A DNA stretch of 64,000 nucleotides, taken from Streptomyces cinerochromogenes. GTDB taxonomy: Bacteria > Actinomycetota > Actinomycetes > Streptomycetales > Streptomycetaceae. Shown here in pieces: positions 52,615 to 61,826 of this stretch (positions within the stretch are counted from its first letter, which is position 1; each line of letters opens with the position of its first letter). Location: NCBI RefSeq assembly GCF_014648635.1, contig NZ_BMRM01000003.1:1-64000 (forward strand), written 5' to 3'. The notes under the pieces are model-generated. The model saw only the letters and a list, made by a program, of their open reading frames with translations, ran no database searches and was not told the DNA's origin. Made by a program: the position numbers and the translations under genes.

Positions 52615-53646
52615 TCAGGAGGGGAGCCGGACGGCGTGCCGGCGGTGCCACGCGAGGCGGACCCGGGTGCCGCGGTAGGCGGCGACGTCCGCGGAGGAGG
52701 TCTCCAGGTTCTGCTGGAGGGCGGTGAGCCGGCCGCCGCCGTCCAGGTCGACGAGGAAGCGCGTGGCGTCGCCGAGGTAGACGACCTCGGTGACGGTGCC
52801 GGTGGCGGTCGTGTGCCCGGGCTCGTCCGGCTCGGCGGCGTCCTTCAGCACGCGGATCTTCTCGGGGCGGATGTTGTAGGTGCCCGGGGAGCCGGTGATC
52901 CGGTGGGCCGCCTCGCCTTCGAGGAGGTTGGAGGTGCCGACGAAGGAGGCGACGAAGGGGGTCGCGGGGCGTTCGTAGATCTCCGCGGGGGTGCCGACCT
53001 GCGCGATGCGGCCCTGGTCGAAGACGGCGATCCGGTCGCTCATCGTCAGCGCCTCCTCCTGGTCGTGGGTGACGAAGACGAAGGTGATGCCCACCTCGCG
53101 CTGGATCGCCTTCAGTTCGACCTGCATCTGCTCGCGCAGCTTGAGGTCGAGGGCACCGAGCGGTTCGTCCAGCAGGAGCACGCGGGGCCGGCCGACGAGG
53201 GCGCGGGCGAGGGCGACGCGCTGGCGCTGTCCGCCGGACAGCTGGGCGGGCCGCCGCTGGCCGTAGCCTTCGAGGCGGACCTCGGCGAGCGCCTTGCGGG
53301 CGCGGACCAGGCGTTCGGCCTTCGGGACCTTGCGGACCCTGAGCCCGTAGGCGACGTTCTGCTCGACCGTCATGTGCGGGAACAGGGCGTAGTCCTGGAA
53401 GACGGTGTGCACGTCCCGCTCGAACGGGGCGAGGCCGGTGACCTCCTGTCCGGCGAGTTCGATCCGGCCCTGGTCCGGTGTCTCGAAGCCGGCGAGGAGC
53501 CGCAGCACCGTCGTCTTCCCGGAGCCGGAGGGGCCGAGCATCGAGAAGAACTCGCCGTCCCGTATCTCCAGGTCTACCCCGGCCACGGCGGTGGTCTCGC
53601 CGAACGCCTTCCGCAGGCCCTGCAGCCGGATCGCAATTCCCTCCAT
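52615..53646 (-). CDS. Polyamine-type ABC ATPase (PotA-like)
   Basis: A 343-residue ATPase. Walker [10 protein letters not shown] (38-46), signature [15 protein letters not shown], Walker [13 protein letters not shown] and the H-loop [14 protein letters not shown] are all intact; a TOBE domain follows ([23 protein letters not shown]). ATG 53646 has AAAGG 8 nt upstream. It starts the operon PotA-D-B-C and is divergent from a GntR regulator. Confidence 0.95.
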   Translation of the reverse strand: MEGIAIRLQGLRKAFGETTAVAGVDLEIRDGEFFSMLGPSGSGKTTVLRLLAGFETPDQGRIELAGQEVTGLAPFERDVHTVFQDYALFPHMTVEQNVAYGLRVRKVPKAERLVRARKALAEVRLEGYGQRRPAQLSGGQRQRVALARALVGRPRVLLLDEPLGALDLKLREQMQVELKAIQREVGITFVFVTHDQEEALTMSDRIAVFDQGRIAQVGTPAEIYERPATPFVASFVGTSNLLEGEAAHRITGSPGTYNIRPEKIRVLKDAAEPDEPGHTTATGTVTEVVYLGDATRFLVDLDGGGRLTALQQNLETSSADVAAYRGTRVRLAWHRRHAVRLPS

Positions 53647-53692
53647 GGGGGAACCTTTCTGGCGCGCTGAACGTTGACCGCAAACATATGAA

Positions 53693-53735
53693 GTCATAGG
53701 TCATAGCTCAAGGTCCCCTTAAGGTAAAGCTTGAG
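53693..53735. promoter_or_regulatory. Candidate GntR operator region between potA-like and gntR genes
   Basis: Contains the exact direct repeat GTCATAG twice in tandem (53693-53699, 53700-53706), then CTCAAG (53707-53712) and CTTGAG (53730-53735) as 6-bp inverted repeats around an internal CCTTAAGG palindrome (53717-53724). All lie in the 110-bp divergent gap. Confidence 0.5.
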
Positions 53736-53756
53736 TCAACGCACGAGGTGGTGGCC

Positions 53757-54497
53757 GTGAGGCAGCACGAGACCGACGGAGGCGCCCGCAAGGCCGTCTT
53801 CGCCCCGGTGGACAACCGGGCCCGCGTGGACACGGTCGTCCGGCGCATAGGGGACGCCATCGAACTCGGACTCCTCGCGGACGGGGAGCAGCTCCCCGGG
53901 GAGAGCGAGCTGGCCGGACGGCTCGGCGTCTCCACGGTGACCCTGCGCGAGGCGCTCATGGCGCTGCGGCAGCAGGGTCTGGTCACCACCCGCCGGGGCC
54001 GCGGCGGCGGCAGCTTCGTCTCGCTGCCGGAGGTCCCCGCCGACGACCGGCTCAGGGCGCGGCTGCGCGGCTGGAGCACCGAGGAGCTGCGCGACCTCGG
54101 CGACCACTGGGCCGCCCTGTCCGGAGCCGCCGCCCGGCTCGCCGCCCAGCGCACCGAACCCGCCGACCTCCAGCCGCTGCGCCGTACGGCCGAGGAGCTG
54201 GGGGACGCCGGGGACGCGGCGGCACGCGGCCGGCTCTACGGCCGCTTCCACGTCGAACTCGCCGCCGCCGCCCAGTCCGCCCGGCTCACCCGCGAACAGG
54301 TCGCCCTGCAGAGCGAGGTGGGCGCCCTGCTCTGTCTCGTCCTGGCCGACGACGCATATCGTGAAGAAGTTGCGGAGCGTCACCGCGCCGTCGTCTCCGC
54401 CGTGCAGGATGGGGCCCGTGAAACGGCCGGCACGCTGGCCGAGCGGTGCGTCAGGGAGTCGGCGGCGCGGCTCGTCGCCGTACGCCTCACCCTCTGA
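53757..54497 (+). CDS. GntR-family regulator (FadR-like)
   Basis: About 246 residues. The winged helix is VDTVVRRIGDAIELGLLADGEQLPGESELAGRLGVSTVTLREALMALRQQGLV (about 24-76), and the FCD-like all-helical domain follows. GTG 53757 has GAGGTGG upstream; GTG 53748 is also in frame. Divergent to the polyamine operon and followed 37 bp on by a Cache protein, so it is the probable regulator of this transport locus. Confidence 0.92.
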   Translation: MRQHETDGGARKAVFAPVDNRARVDTVVRRIGDAIELGLLADGEQLPGESELAGRLGVSTVTLREALMALRQQGLVTTRRGRGGGSFVSLPEVPADDRLRARLRGWSTEELRDLGDHWAALSGAAARLAAQRTEPADLQPLRRTAEELGDAGDAAARGRLYGRFHVELAAAAQSARLTREQVALQSEVGALLCLVLADDAYREEVAERHRAVVSAVQDGARETAGTLAERCVRESAARLVAVRLTL

Positions 54498-54534
54498 CCG
54501 CGTCGCGTCCGGTTCCCGTCCGCTGGAGGAGACC

Positions 54535-55296
54535 ATGGGCGTCAGCACGGGGCTCGCCGCCTTCGCCACGGAGCCGGAGACACGGGTCGCCGCGCAGGTG
54601 TGCGGTGCGCTGGAGGCCGTCTTCGAGGCGGTCGCCGCCACCCGTGCCGACACCGCCGCCCTGCTGCACCGGGCGGCCGCCGAGGGGCGCCGGCCCGTCA
54701 GCCGCGACCTCGCCGCCCTGCGCCCCGGACTGCATCTGCGGCTGCGCCACGAGGAACTCGTCTCCGGCGCCGGCTTCGTGGCGGCCCCCGGGCTGCTGGC
54801 CGACGTGCCGGCCTGGCTGGAGTGGTGGCAGACGGGCGCCGAGGGGGACGTGCGCCCGCTCCTGCTCGATCTCGACCCCCACCGGTCGGCCTACTCCGAC
54901 TACACGCACTGGGACTGGTTCGCCCTGCCCCGCGACACCGGGCGCCGGGCCGTGGCCGGGCCGTACGTGGACTACCTGTGCTCCGACGAGTACAGCCTCA
55001 CCTTGTCCGAACCGGTGCGGATCGGGGGGCGGTTCGCCGGGGTCGCCGCGGCCGACGTGTACCTGCGGCACTTCGAGGCGGCCGTGCTGCCGCTGCTGCG
55101 GGGCCTGTCCCGGCCGGCCCGCCTGGTGAACGCCCGTGGCCGGGTCGCCGCCTCCGCCGACCCCGCCCACCTGGCCGGCTCCCTCACCAAGGGCCCGGAC
55201 TTCGGCGGACTCCTCACCGCCGCGCGGCCCGGCACGTACGACGGACTGCGGCTGGTGCCGTGCCGGGGCGTGCCCCTGGTGCTCGTCCTGGCCTGA
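54535..55296 (+). CDS. Cache (PDC)-type ligand-binding protein without signalling domain
   Basis: 253 residues from ATG 54535 (GGAGGAG 3 nt upstream). The middle has the Cache pattern: GLHLRLRHEELVSGAGFVAAPGLLADVPAWLEWWQ, then YSDYTHWDWFALPRDTGRRAVAGPYVDYLCSDEYSLTLSEPVRIGGRFAGVAAADVYLRHFEAAVLPLL and RPARLVNARGRVAASADP. No signal peptide, transmembrane helix or histidine kinase/methyl-accepting module is attached, so it looks cytoplasmic. It may sense a polyamine- or amino-acid-like ligand for the neighbouring GntR; inference from context. Confidence 0.82.
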   Translation: MGVSTGLAAFATEPETRVAAQVCGALEAVFEAVAATRADTAALLHRAAAEGRRPVSRDLAALRPGLHLRLRHEELVSGAGFVAAPGLLADVPAWLEWWQTGAEGDVRPLLLDLDPHRSAYSDYTHWDWFALPRDTGRRAVAGPYVDYLCSDEYSLTLSEPVRIGGRFAGVAAADVYLRHFEAAVLPLLRGLSRPARLVNARGRVAASADPAHLAGSLTKGPDFGGLLTAARPGTYDGLRLVPCRGVPLVLVLA

Positions 55297-55325
55297 GCGC
55301 GGCCGCGGCCTCCCGGGTACGGGTG

Positions 55326-55360
55326 CGACCCCGGGCCGTCCGTGCGGCGGCCCGGGGTCG
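55326..55360. terminator. Bidirectional hairpin terminator
   Basis: 13-bp perfect stem CGACCCCGGGCCG/CGGCCCGGGGTCG with a 9-nt loop, between the convergent Cache and azoreductase genes. Confidence 0.7.
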
Positions 55361-55381
55361 AGGTGCGGCACTCGGGGTGCC

Positions 55382-56032
55382 TCAGGCGGCGAGGCGCTCC
55401 GCCAGCTGGCGCGCCCTGGCCTCCGCCGCCTCGAAGGCGCGGTCGCGGGAGGCCTCGTACAGCGGGACCAGCTCGGCCATCGCCGGGTTCTTCGACGCCA
55501 TGGTCAGCTCCGGGACGATGAACTCCACGTCCAGGCCGAGGGCGTCGGCCAGGACGGCCTTGAGGTAGTTCTGCACGTACTCGTAGCCCTCGCGCGGGGT
55601 GCCCGGCGCGTAGGAGCCGCCGCGGCTGGCGACGACGGTGACCGGGGTGCCCTTGGCGGACGGGTTCTCGCCCGCGGTGCGGCCCATCAGGATCACGTTG
55701 TCCAGCCAGGCCTTCAGGGTCGACGGGATCGTGTAGTTGTACATCGGGGCGCCGATCAGGATCGCGTCGGCCTGCTCCAGCTCCTGGATCAGCTTCAGGC
55801 GCTCGGCGAAGACGGCGGCCTGCTCGGGCGTGTGGGCGGCCTCGGGGACGAAACCGGCGAGGTGCGCGTCGGCGGTGATGTGCGGGACCGGCTCGGCCGC
55901 CAGGTCGCGGTAGACGACCGTGCCCTCGGGGTGCTGCTCCTGCCAGTGCTTGCGGAAGGCCTCCGTCACGGCGCGGGAAGCCGACGCCTGGGTCGGGAAC
56001 ACGGACGAATCGATGTGCAGCAGGGTGGCCAT
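55382..56032 (-). CDS. azoR: FMN-dependent NAD(P)H azoreductase
   Basis: A 216-residue flavodoxin-fold enzyme of the AzoR family that reduces quinones and azo compounds. Visible: LLHIDSSVFPTQASASRAVTEAF (phosphate loop), ADAILIGAPMYNYTIPSTLKAWLDNVIL (FMN-binding PMYNYTIPSTLKA), VTVVASRGGSYAPGTPREGYEYVQNYL. ATG 56032 has CGGAGA upstream. Divergent from an HxlR regulator that probably controls it. Confidence 0.95.
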   Translation of the reverse strand: MATLLHIDSSVFPTQASASRAVTEAFRKHWQEQHPEGTVVYRDLAAEPVPHITADAHLAGFVPEAAHTPEQAAVFAERLKLIQELEQADAILIGAPMYNYTIPSTLKAWLDNVILMGRTAGENPSAKGTPVTVVASRGGSYAPGTPREGYEYVQNYLKAVLADALGLDVEFIVPELTMASKNPAMAELVPLYEASRDRAFEAAEARARQLAERLAA

Positions 56033-56100
56033 GGGTGTCTCCGTAAAAGGCTGGGCAGCCGCACGCCGCGGCGCGTCGGCTCACGTTTCGTACTGGACTA

Positions 56101-56109
56101 TGTTTAACA
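56101..56109. promoter_or_regulatory. TGTTTAACA palindrome in the azoR-hxlR gap
   Basis: Odd-centred palindrome in the 128-bp divergent spacer, flanked by a second near-palindrome GGGTAGTACCC at 56143-56153. Possible HxlR operators. Confidence 0.4.
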
Positions 56110-56160
56110 CATCGACTTACTTTTTCTCAGCCCCCTACGGTGGGGTAGTACCCTGGAGGC

Positions 56161-56553
56161 ATGGCGGCGGAGCAGAACCACGACAGCGCGGCGTGCAAGC
56201 GGGTGGACCAGGGCATCACCCGCGTCTTCCAGCTGCTCGGCAAGCGCTGGAGCGGTCCGATCGTGGCCGTCCTGGTGGAACAGCCCGCCTACTTCACCGA
56301 TCTCCGCCGGGCCGTCCCCGGCATCAGCGAGCGCATGCTGTCCGACCGGCTCGCCGAACTCGGCGCGGCCGGCCTCGTCCTGCGCGAGGTCGACGAGGGC
56401 CCCCCGCTGCGCGTCTCCTACCGCCTGACCGAGGCCGGCGCCGCTCTGGAACCCGCCCTCCGCGAGCTGGCGCAGTGGGCGAAGGTCCATCTGCCGGAGG
56501 CATCGGCATGGCCGGAGACCAGCCTGGAGCGGCCCGGCCGAGTGCGGGCCTAG
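56161..56553 (+). CDS. HxlR-family transcriptional regulator
   Basis: A 130-residue winged helix protein of the HxlR family: ACKRVDQGITRVFQLLGKRWSGPIVAVLVEQPAYFTDLRRAVPGISERMLSDRLAELGAAGLV, then a wing and the C-terminal helix. Conserved Cys12 could be redox-responsive, as in quinone- and aldehyde-sensing HxlR proteins. ATG 56161 has GGAGG only 1 nt before it. Divergent from azoR. Confidence 0.93.
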   Translation: MAAEQNHDSAACKRVDQGITRVFQLLGKRWSGPIVAVLVEQPAYFTDLRRAVPGISERMLSDRLAELGAAGLVLREVDEGPPLRVSYRLTEAGAALEPALRELAQWAKVHLPEASAWPETSLERPGRVRA

Positions 56554-56615
56554 CAGCGCCACGGGGCTGTCCGCCGGCCCCGGCCAGGAGCGCCACGGGG
56601 CTGTCCGCCGGCCCG

Positions 56616-58094
56616 TCAGTCCACCGGCCAAGTGTGCACCGGGGCGTTGAGGTGCATGTAGTCGATGTACACCTGCGTCATCCGGCGCAGCGCCTCGTGC
56701 CGGCCGGCGTGCGCGGTGCCGGCGACGTGGTGGAACATCTCCTTCTGCCACACCGCTCCGTTGCGCGCCGTCACACAGCGCTGCTCGATGACGCCGAGCA
56801 GCGGCTCCCGCCACGCCGCGTCCATGCCGGAGTGCTCCAGGCCGCGGTGCGCGAGCGGCAGCAGCCGCCGCAGCACCAGCTCCGGCACCGGCACCTCGCC
56901 CATCCCGGGCCAGTACAGCATCGCGTCGATGCCGTGCCGGGCGGCCGCGTGCAGGTTGTCCTCCGCGGCCGCGAAGGACATCCGGGACCACACCGGCCGG
57001 TCCTCCTCCACCAGGGCCCGGGTGAGCCCGTAGTAGAAGGCGCCGTTGGCGAGGGTGTCGGCCACGGTCGGGCCGGCGGGCAGCACCCGGTTCTCCACCC
57101 GGATGTGCGGCCGGTCGTGGGCCACCGCGTAGACCGGCCGGTTCCAGCGGTAGATCGTGCCGTTGTGCAGGGTCAGTTCGGACAGCTCGGGGACGTCGCC
57201 GCGGTCCAGTGTCTCCGCCGGGTCCTGCTCGTCGCACAACGGCAGCAGGGCCGGGAAGTAGCGCAGGTTCTCCTCGAACAGGTCGAAGACACTGTTGATC
57301 CACCGCTCCCCGAACCACACCCGGGGCCGTACCCCCTGCACCTTGATCTCCTCCGGGCGGGTGTCGGTGGCCTGCTCGAACAGCGGGATCCGGGTCTCGT
57401 GCCACAGCTCCTTGCCGAACAGGAACGCGGAGTTGGCCGCGAGCGCCACCTGCACCCCCGCGATCGCCTGCGCCGCGTTCCAGTAGCCGGCGAACTCCTC
57501 CGGGGACACCTGCAGATGGAACTGGGTGCTGGTGCACGCGGCCTCCGGGGTGATCGTGTCCGCGTAGGTCCGCAGCCGGTCGGTGCCGTCGATCTCGATG
57601 CGCAGGTCCTCGCCGCGGGCCGCGAAGATCTGGTCGTTGAGCAGCCGGTAGCGGGGGTTCTCCGACAGCGCGTCCTCGTCGATGTTCTCCTGCCGCAGCG
57701 TGGGCAGGATCCCGATCATGAGCAGGCGGGCGCCGACCGTGCGGGCCCGTTCCTCGGCGTGGTTCAGCGCGGCCCGGATCTCCGACTCCCAGGAGTCCGG
57801 ACCGCCCGCCGTCAGCCGCCGGGGCGGGACGTTGATCTCCAGGTTGAAGCGGCCCAGCTCGGTGGACCAGGCCGGGTCGGAGATGGCCTCCAGCACATCG
57901 CTGTTGCACATCGCCGGCTCGGCCGCGTCGTCCACCAGGTTCAGCTCGATCTCCAGGCCGACCTGGGGCCGCTCCGACTCGAACCGCGCCTCGCGCAGCA
58001 TCTGCGCGAACGCGTCCAGGCACTCCTGCATCTTGGTCCGGTACCGGCGGCGGTCCTCGCGGGTGAAGACGAGCGCCGGGACGTCACGCCCCAT
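56616..58094 (-). CDS. Glutamate-cysteine ligase-family protein (carboxylate-amine ligase)
   Basis: A 492-residue enzyme. ATG 58094 has GGAGGG 3 nt upstream. The GCS2-type fold shows QVGLEIELNLVDDAAEPAMCN, LGRFNLEINVPPRRLTAGG, TSTQFHLQVSPEEFAGYWNAAQ, WFGERWINSVFDLFEENLRYFPALLP and PHIRVENRVLPAGPTVADTLANGAFYYGL. Members ligate an amine to a carboxylate with ATP; gamma-glutamylcysteine itself is not the normal route in mycothiol-using actinomycetes, so the true substrate is unclear. Confidence 0.88.
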   Translation of the reverse strand: MGRDVPALVFTREDRRRYRTKMQECLDAFAQMLREARFESERPQVGLEIELNLVDDAAEPAMCNSDVLEAISDPAWSTELGRFNLEINVPPRRLTAGGPDSWESEIRAALNHAEERARTVGARLLMIGILPTLRQENIDEDALSENPRYRLLNDQIFAARGEDLRIEIDGTDRLRTYADTITPEAACTSTQFHLQVSPEEFAGYWNAAQAIAGVQVALAANSAFLFGKELWHETRIPLFEQATDTRPEEIKVQGVRPRVWFGERWINSVFDLFEENLRYFPALLPLCDEQDPAETLDRGDVPELSELTLHNGTIYRWNRPVYAVAHDRPHIRVENRVLPAGPTVADTLANGAFYYGLTRALVEEDRPVWSRMSFAAAEDNLHAAARHGIDAMLYWPGMGEVPVPELVLRRLLPLAHRGLEHSGMDAAWREPLLGVIEQRCVTARNGAVWQKEMFHHVAGTAHAGRHEALRRMTQVYIDYMHLNAPVHTWPVD

Positions 58095-58424
58095 CGGCCC
58101 TCCAGGTCCCCTCGTCGGACACCTCTCCACCCAGCGTCGCACCATCGCCCGAGGGGCACCAAGCGGGTGCCGGGGTGCCGGGGTGCCGGGGTGCGGCGAT
58201 CGGGTGCGGGGATCGGGGGCGCGGGTGCGGCGTGCGGGATGCGCGGCGGGGGATGCGACGGGTGCCGGGCGGCGTGCGGGCCGGCACCCCCGAGCGGAGG
58301 CGAGGCGCGGCGCGGATTCTCCGTGTGCGTACGGGCCGTACACGCATCCGCCTCTTCCTCCCCATGATCACTTGTCAGTAGGGTGCGGCAGTCCACACGC
58401 CCCGCCCGCTTCGAAGGAGCCCCC
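58095..58424. other. 330-bp divergent intergenic region with 8-bp satellite
   Basis: Between the ligase-like gene and the secreted Cys-peptidase-like gene. It contains four 8-bp repeats (GGGTGCCG) at 58165-58196 and related GGTGCGG/ATCGGGGG runs to 58250. No coding character or clear promoter pair. Confidence 0.5.
58165..58196. repeat. Four 8-bp tandem repeats
   Basis: GGGTGCCG at 58165, 58173, 58181 and, with one change, 58189. Confidence 0.8.
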
Positions 58425-59414
58425 ATGTCCGCACCCTCGGCCCGCCCCTCCCGCCGCCGTCTGCTGACGGGAGGCGCAGGTCTGGCCCTCGCCGCCTCCG
58501 CCACCTCCCTGGTCTCCCCGCCCGGGGCCGCCGCGGCCGAGCCGAAGACCGCCGCGCTGTACCCGCTCAAGCCGACGCACCTGCTGGAGGCCGAGACGCT
58601 GGTGGAGTACCTGCGGCTGCGTACCGGTCCCTGGGACCACAACCGGTACAACGTGGAGACCGACGGAAGAACCCTCGGCAGGACCACGGTGACCTGGGGC
58701 CGTCCCGGCCACCCGGAGGAGTTCGAGAACCTGTCCCAGTGCGCGTCGTTCATGACGCTGCTGCTGGAGCGCGCCTACGGCAGCGACACCGCCTACGGCT
58801 GGGCCACCGCGTCCTACTTCGACCAGTACTTCCCCACCAAGAACGCCCCGGCCGGCACCCCCCGCTCCGGTACCTACCCCACCGCCGAGGACCTGCAGGC
58901 CGGTTTCCTCAACGCCTCCGACGTGCCGCACTTCGACCCGGTGACCAAGCCGGTCAACCTGCGCCCCGGTGACATCGTCGCCTGGGACAAGGACCCCGAC
59001 GACAAGACCGTCCCCTACACGGGGCACACGGTGATGATCCGCGCCTACCTGGGGACCTACGCCTCGTCCGTCGACAGCAAGCTGGACATACCCGGTGTCG
59101 TCCCGCACCTCTTCCAGATCGTCGACTGCACCGACAACCCGCACGGCGGCCCGGACCTCACCAGCCAGACCAGCATCGACCGCTACCGGGCCTACCCCGA
59201 CACACGGGCCGAGCTGAGTGACGACAACCGCACCTGGACGCAGCACAACGGCGTGGGCTACGGCCACATGGTCTTCTACGCCGACCCGGGCACGGGCCTC
59301 TTCGCGGGGTACCGCTGGAGCCTCAACAGCTCCCAGCCGTATCCGGCGGTGGCTCAGGCGGTCGAGGGCAAGCGGCAGATCGCCGCGGGCCGCGTCAACG
59401 CGTTCGTGGTGTAG
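58425..59414 (+). CDS. Tat-exported NlpC/P60-like protein
   Basis: A 329-residue secreted protein. The Tat signal is RPSRRRLLTGGAGLALAAS, with cleavage near GAAAA. The mature part has NLSQCASFMTLLLERAYG (candidate nucleophile Cys), LRPGDIVAWDKDPDD and YTGHTVMIRAYLG (candidate His), the pattern of NlpC/P60 or CHAP-type cysteine hydrolases. The remaining sequence (EELRTGPWDHNRYNVETDG-like start; HMVFYADPGTGLFAGYRWSL end) is not a family I can name. ATG 58425 has GAAGGAG upstream. A 20-bp stem terminator follows. Confidence 0.8.
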   Translation: MSAPSARPSRRRLLTGGAGLALAASATSLVSPPGAAAAEPKTAALYPLKPTHLLEAETLVEYLRLRTGPWDHNRYNVETDGRTLGRTTVTWGRPGHPEEFENLSQCASFMTLLLERAYGSDTAYGWATASYFDQYFPTKNAPAGTPRSGTYPTAEDLQAGFLNASDVPHFDPVTKPVNLRPGDIVAWDKDPDDKTVPYTGHTVMIRAYLGTYASSVDSKLDIPGVVPHLFQIVDCTDNPHGGPDLTSQTSIDRYRAYPDTRAELSDDNRTWTQHNGVGYGHMVFYADPGTGLFAGYRWSLNSSQPYPAVAQAVEGKRQIAAGRVNAFVV

Positions 59415-59422
59415 GGGCGGCA

Positions 59423-59468
59423 ACGCCGGCGGACCGGGCCCGGGGTGGCGGGCCCGGTCCGCCGGCGT
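59423..59468. terminator. Strong bidirectional hairpin terminator
   Basis: Perfect 20-bp stem with a 6-nt loop (GGGTGG) between convergent genes. Confidence 0.8.
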
Positions 59469-59477
59469 CCCGGCCGG

Positions 59478-60275
59478 TCAGACGGTCCTGCGGGCCACGC
59501 CGCCGTAGAAGCCGATCTCCTCGGAGCGGGGCGGCGGCGGGGTGTCCGGGCGCCAGAACGGCACCTGGGCCAGGCCCGGCTCGACCAGCTCGAAGCCCTC
59601 GAAGAACCGCTCCACCTCGGCGCGCGTGCGCAGGTTCAGGGAGGCGGTCGCCTTGGTGTAGACGGCCTGGGCGGCGCTGCGGTCGGCGAAGTCGCCCGTG
59701 GCGTGCGAGAGCACCAGGAAGCTGCCGGCGGGCAGCGCGTCGCGCAGCGTGGCGACGATCTCCCCGGGCCGGTCCGCGTCGGCGAGGAAGTGCAGGACGG
59801 CGACGAGGAGCAGGGCGACCGGCCGGTCGAAGTCGATCAGCTGGCGGACGTCGGGGTGGTCCAGGACAGACCGCGGGTCCCGCAGGTCGCCGAGGACGAT
59901 ACGCGTCGTACCGGACCTGCTGAGCAGGGCGTTGCCGTGCGCGGCCACGATGGGGTCGTTGTCGACGTACGCCACCCGGACGTCCGGCGCCACCGACTGG
60001 GCGACCTCGTGCACGTTCGGCGACGTGGGCAGGCCGGTGCCGACGTCCAGGATCTGACGGACCCCGCTGCCGACGACGTACCGGACGGCGCGCTGGAGGA
60101 AGGCGCGGTTCGCCCGCACGCCGATCCGGGCCTCGGGGGCCGCGGCGGCGAGTTCCTCGCCCGCCCGCTGGTCCACCTCGTAGTTGTCCTTGCCGCCCAG
60201 GAGGTAGTCGTAGATCCGCGCGGGATGCGGTCTGCTGGTGTCGATGGTCACGGCCTCGAAGCCGTCCTGTGTCAC
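59478..60275 (-). CDS. DUF574-type SAM-dependent methyltransferase (copy 2)
   Basis: 265 residues, same family as 31757-32572: ARIYDYLLGGKDNYEVDQRAGEEL, SAM motif ILDVGTGLPTS (~75-85), VAYVDNDPIVAAHGNALLS and LLLVAVLHFL. GTG 60275 has GGAGAGGAG upstream. The two copies share the start signature but differ across the body, so they are old paralogues rather than a recent duplication. Confidence 0.92.
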   Translation of the reverse strand: MTQDGFEAVTIDTSRPHPARIYDYLLGGKDNYEVDQRAGEELAAAAPEARIGVRANRAFLQRAVRYVVGSGVRQILDVGTGLPTSPNVHEVAQSVAPDVRVAYVDNDPIVAAHGNALLSRSGTTRIVLGDLRDPRSVLDHPDVRQLIDFDRPVALLLVAVLHFLADADRPGEIVATLRDALPAGSFLVLSHATGDFADRSAAQAVYTKATASLNLRTRAEVERFFEGFELVEPGLAQVPFWRPDTPPPPRSEEIGFYGGVARRTV

Positions 60276-60666
60276 GCGTAGCTCCTCTCCACGGCCGGTA
60301 CCGGCCCCGGTCCGTACCCGGCCGGGCACAGCTTCCCACACCACGGTGCAACTCCCGTCGCCGCGTCGGGAGTTCCCGCAGGTCGCCGACCGCACGCGGC
60401 GGGGCGCGGCGGGCGGGCCGCTCCCGCCGCCTCACCCGTCCGGACCGCTCCGGCTGGCGCGTGCGGGCACGGCGGCGGAGGGTCGGAACAGGATGCCCGG
60501 AGGGCCTCCGCACAGGGCCGGCGGTGCGGCTGCGACCGCCGGGGCCCGGCCCCACGGACCGGCACGCCGCCTGGGCCGCACCAGCGGCGGTGGGCCGACC
60601 GGCAGGGGCGGGGAACGGTGAATCCATGCGCTCGGGCCGTTCCCCGCCCCGTCGGACACCGGCCGG
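60276..60666. other. 391-bp intergenic region
   Basis: Between methyltransferase copy 2 and the broken QueG-like gene. It contains one strong inverted repeat at 60605-60650 (14-bp arms) that probably ends transcription of the QueG-like gene. The remainder is GC-rich with no gene features. Confidence 0.45.
60605..60650 (-). terminator. 14-bp inverted repeat downstream of the QueG-like gene
   Basis: GGGGCGGGGAACGG (60605-60618) and its exact complement at 60637-60650 with an 18-nt loop, 17 bp past the stop at 60667. Confidence 0.55.
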
Positions 60667-61730
60667 TCACGCCGGGCCGGGGTCCTGCCGGTGCCGTCCG
60701 GGCGGGCGCCAGCCGCCGCTCACCTCCTTGGCCGGCTTGTGCGGGAAGCGGCGTTCGGCGTACCGCTGTGCCGCGGAGCCCGGCAGGACGTAGAGGGTCT
60801 CCGTCTTCTCCCGCAAGGGGCGCAGCACCGTGTCCAGGTACTGCTTGCGGTCGTCCAGGTACGGCCCGAGCACGTCCTCGCCGGCGGGGCAGACGGCCAG
60901 GCAGTACCCGGACTTGTAGCTGGGCTTGAAGGCGAGGCTCTGCCACATCGAGGCGTTCTCCGGGTCGGTCACCCGGTCCCGGAAGTCGGCGGCGTCCTCG
61001 CTGTCGGCCACCGTCTGCGCCCAGTCGGTGAACCCGCTCATGAACTCCCGGTAGTTGTGGGTCGTACAGGCCAGGGGGTCGAACGCGCCGTCCTTGCCGA
61101 TCGCGCCCACCGGACACGCGGCGACGCACAACTTGCAGTCCACGCACGGGTTGTAGTCCAGCGGCCGCCCGTACGCGCTCACCGGGGCGTCCACCAGGAC
61201 CGTGGCCAGCAGGACGAAGCTGCCGAACCGGGGGTGGATGACGTTGCGGTGCAGGCCCATCACGCCCAGCCCGGCGGCCACGGCCACGGTCTTGTGGGAC
61301 ACCACCCAGATCCGGCCCGGGAAGCGCTCCATCTCCTGGGGGAAGCCCGCCGACGGGTTGAGTGCGCGGTGGCCGGCGTCCTGCAGGGCCCGGGCCACGG
61401 CGCGGGCGGCCGCGTTGACCCGGAGCGGGTGTTGTCCCGGTTCATCCGGACCATGAGGGAGATCAGGGTGCGGGTTCCGGGCAGTGCGGCGAGGACGTGT
61501 TCGCGCTCCCCGGCGAGGTCCGGGTGGTCGAGGCGCACGGCGGCGGCGTCGGCCGCGCCGGCCTCCCGGCACAGGGCGCGCAGCCAGTCGGCGTCGATCA
61601 CCGGGGGCGGCGCGGGAGTGCCGCCCCCGTCCGCCCGTCGTGCCAGTACGGCCCGCACGGAGGGGTGGGCGGCGAGGGATGCGGGCAGCTTCCGGGGCCC
61701 CGCCCGCTCGGGGGTGTCCTGCTCGCTCAT
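60667..61730 (-). pseudogene. Broken QueG-like (epoxyqueuosine reductase-type) iron-sulfur protein
   Basis: The N-terminal part reads in one frame from ATG 61730 (SEQDTPERAGPRKLPASL to LPGTRTLISLMVRMNRDN). The rest reads in another frame from near 61430 (RVNAAARAVARALQDAGHRALNPSAGFPQEMERFPG onward). Intact family members have about 17-20 more residues at this joint (…RSPARSVAN…), so a small deletion with frameshift has happened. The second part keeps both [4Fe-4S] motifs (CVDCKLCVAACPVGA and CLAVCPAGED) and HNYREFM, but the usual C-terminal SCP2-like extension seen in many relatives is missing. Confidence 0.8.
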
Positions 61731-61826
61731 CGTGGCCCTTCCTGCTGGGTTGGAATTTCAAACGCACTATGGAGGGTGATCGGCGGTTCCGGCAAGGGGG
61801 TTCTCGGCCGCCGGGGCGGGTCGGGG

